Assembly (NCBI GenBank): GCA_026005055.1
Contig: BPKI01000001.1
Coordinates: 1,240,001-1,304,000 of the forward strand
Origin: Lysobacterales bacterium
GTDB taxonomy: Bacteria > Pseudomonadota > Gammaproteobacteria > Xanthomonadales > BPKI01
Reading direction: 5' to 3'
Length of the DNA stretch: 64,000 nucleotides
The notes beneath the pieces are model-generated. The model ran no database searches, was not told the DNA's origin, and saw only the letters and a list, made by a program, of their open reading frames with translations. Made by a program: the position numbers and the translations under genes. Below are positions 63,402-64,000 of this stretch, piece after piece. Positions within the stretch are counted from its first letter, which is position 1. Every line of letters starts with the position of its first letter.

Positions 63402-64000
63402 GCACGGCCGGCGTCGGTCTCGGTCGGCGGATCCTGCTCGCCTTCGCCGTCGCCGTTTCGCTCCTGCTGCTGATGGTCGGCGTGACCCTCGGCCTGCTGG
63501 ATCGGAGTGGCCGCGACCTGATCCAGAAGAGCACGGCCGCCCTCGAACGCTTGGGCCGTCAGGGCTTGGAAACCGATGCCCGCCAGCTCGCGGTGCTGCT
63601 CGGCGAGACGCTGGTGAACCCTCTTTACTACCTCGACCTCAAGTCCATCCGAGATCTGGCGCGTTCGGCGCTCAGCCGGTCCGAGGTGCGTTCGATCCGC
63701 ATCTTCGACCCGCATGGGATGCTGCTCGACGACGGCTCCGGTGGGATCGCGACCTTCGGCCAACGGATCGAGGATCCGCTGGTCCAAAAAGTTTTGGCCG
63801 ATGGCGGCGACGCATCCGCCTGGCGCGGTGAGACGCTGGCCTGGGCGCATGGGATTCGGCTCGGGGAGGCTCCGATCGGTGGACTCTTGCTCGAGATGAG
63901 CGCGAGCACCTTTCCCGCGATCGTCGCCGAGACCCAAGCCGAGCTCCGCGACACGCTCGATCGCTCGCGGCGGGAACAGCAAAGCGCCGTCCTTCTGCGC
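63398..64000 (+). CDS. Membrane sensor protein, C-terminus outside the window
   Basis: An open frame from ATG 63398 (ATGA overlap with the PhnD-like gene) runs to the window end without a stop, at least 201 residues. It has an N-terminal membrane helix (ILLAFAVAVSLLLLMVGVTLGLL), then a periplasmic region of about 150 residues with VNPLYYLDLKSIRDLARSALSRSEVRSIRIFDPHGMLLDD, typical of dCache/LapD-like or HAMP-linked sensor domains. GGLLLEMS precedes a charged helix (LDRSRREQQSAVLLR), where a second membrane helix would be expected next. It is probably a diguanylate cyclase or histidine kinase; the output domain is not visible. Confidence 0.75.
   Translation, partial: MSTAGVGLGRRILLAFAVAVSLLLLMVGVTLGLLDRSGRDLIQKSTAALERLGRQGLETDARQLAVLLGETLVNPLYYLDLKSIRDLARSALSRSEVRSIRIFDPHGMLLDDGSGGIATFGQRIEDPLVQKVLADGGDASAWRGETLAWAHGIRLGEAPIGGLLLEMSASTFPAIVAETQAELRDTLDRSRREQQSAVLLR

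Overview
The window reads as a high-GC gammaproteobacterial chromosome of the Xanthomonadales/Lysobacterales type. The markers are a fused aspartate kinase-diaminopimelate decarboxylase, the MurL/MurD2 route to muropeptide D-glutamate, the E. coli-like gcvR-bcp // dapA-bamC order, and tandem membrane Ser/Thr kinases with C-terminal FGE-like domains. The species is not identifiable from the sequence alone. The window splits into an accessory left part (1 to about 17,390) and a compact chromosomal right part (17,394 to 64,000). The border is a tRNA-Phe gene with its own terminator.

Left part (1-17,390), a patchwork of mobile, metal-resistance and defence DNA. It opens with the C-terminal two thirds of a CzcA/CusA-type metal efflux pump. 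Three different, mutually truncating IS3-family remnants and a cut-off tyrosine integrase fragment follow. Next is a metal module: a CadR/PbrR-like MerR regulator with a 19-bp-spacer operator/promoter, a CDF transporter, a CzcI-like His-rich protein, and a czcC gene broken by an ISL3-family element. On the other side of that element lies an anti-parallel operon, in transcription order: frameshifted excisionase-like HTH regulator, C5 cytosine methylase (dcm), vsr endonuclease, SNF2 helicase (drmD-like), and Eco57I-type adenine methylase (drmMI-like, truncated by the ISL3 element). All intact genes in it overlap by a few bases. I interpret it as a class 1 DISARM locus that has lost drmA, drmB and drmC. 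A decayed MscS-type channel gene (internal stop, lost 3' end) lies between this island and the tRNA.

Right part. 17,661-20,496 holds a YceI/cytochrome b561/YceI operon and two small genes behind a Fur-like box. 20,590-21,225 is non-coding and carries a degenerate array with a period of about 60 bp and CRISPR-like geometry. 21,511-26,233 is a dadA/hutG/subtilase/MFS cluster. 26,240-30,967 holds two paralogous transmembrane Ser/Thr kinases. 31,072-34,095 holds a metallopeptidase-like protein, a GNAT acetyltransferase and a NarL/DesK-type two-component pair. 34,106-37,368 pairs an EAL phosphodiesterase with a cupredoxin-like protein, divergent from a TonB-domain protein. 37,388-42,097 has a secreted metalloprotease, a small secreted protein, thiD and an outer-membrane-like protein. 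42,166-51,498 holds phoH-like, bcp and gcvR, divergent from dapA-bamC-lysC/lysA-murL-murD2, which links lysine/DAP and D-Glu supply for the cell wall. 51,962-64,000 has an unknown protein behind a perfect Crp/Clp site, a PHA depolymerase pair, a giant hybrid sensor kinase, an M3 peptidase lipoprotein, asnB, and a PhnD-like protein coupled to a membrane sensor that runs off the window.
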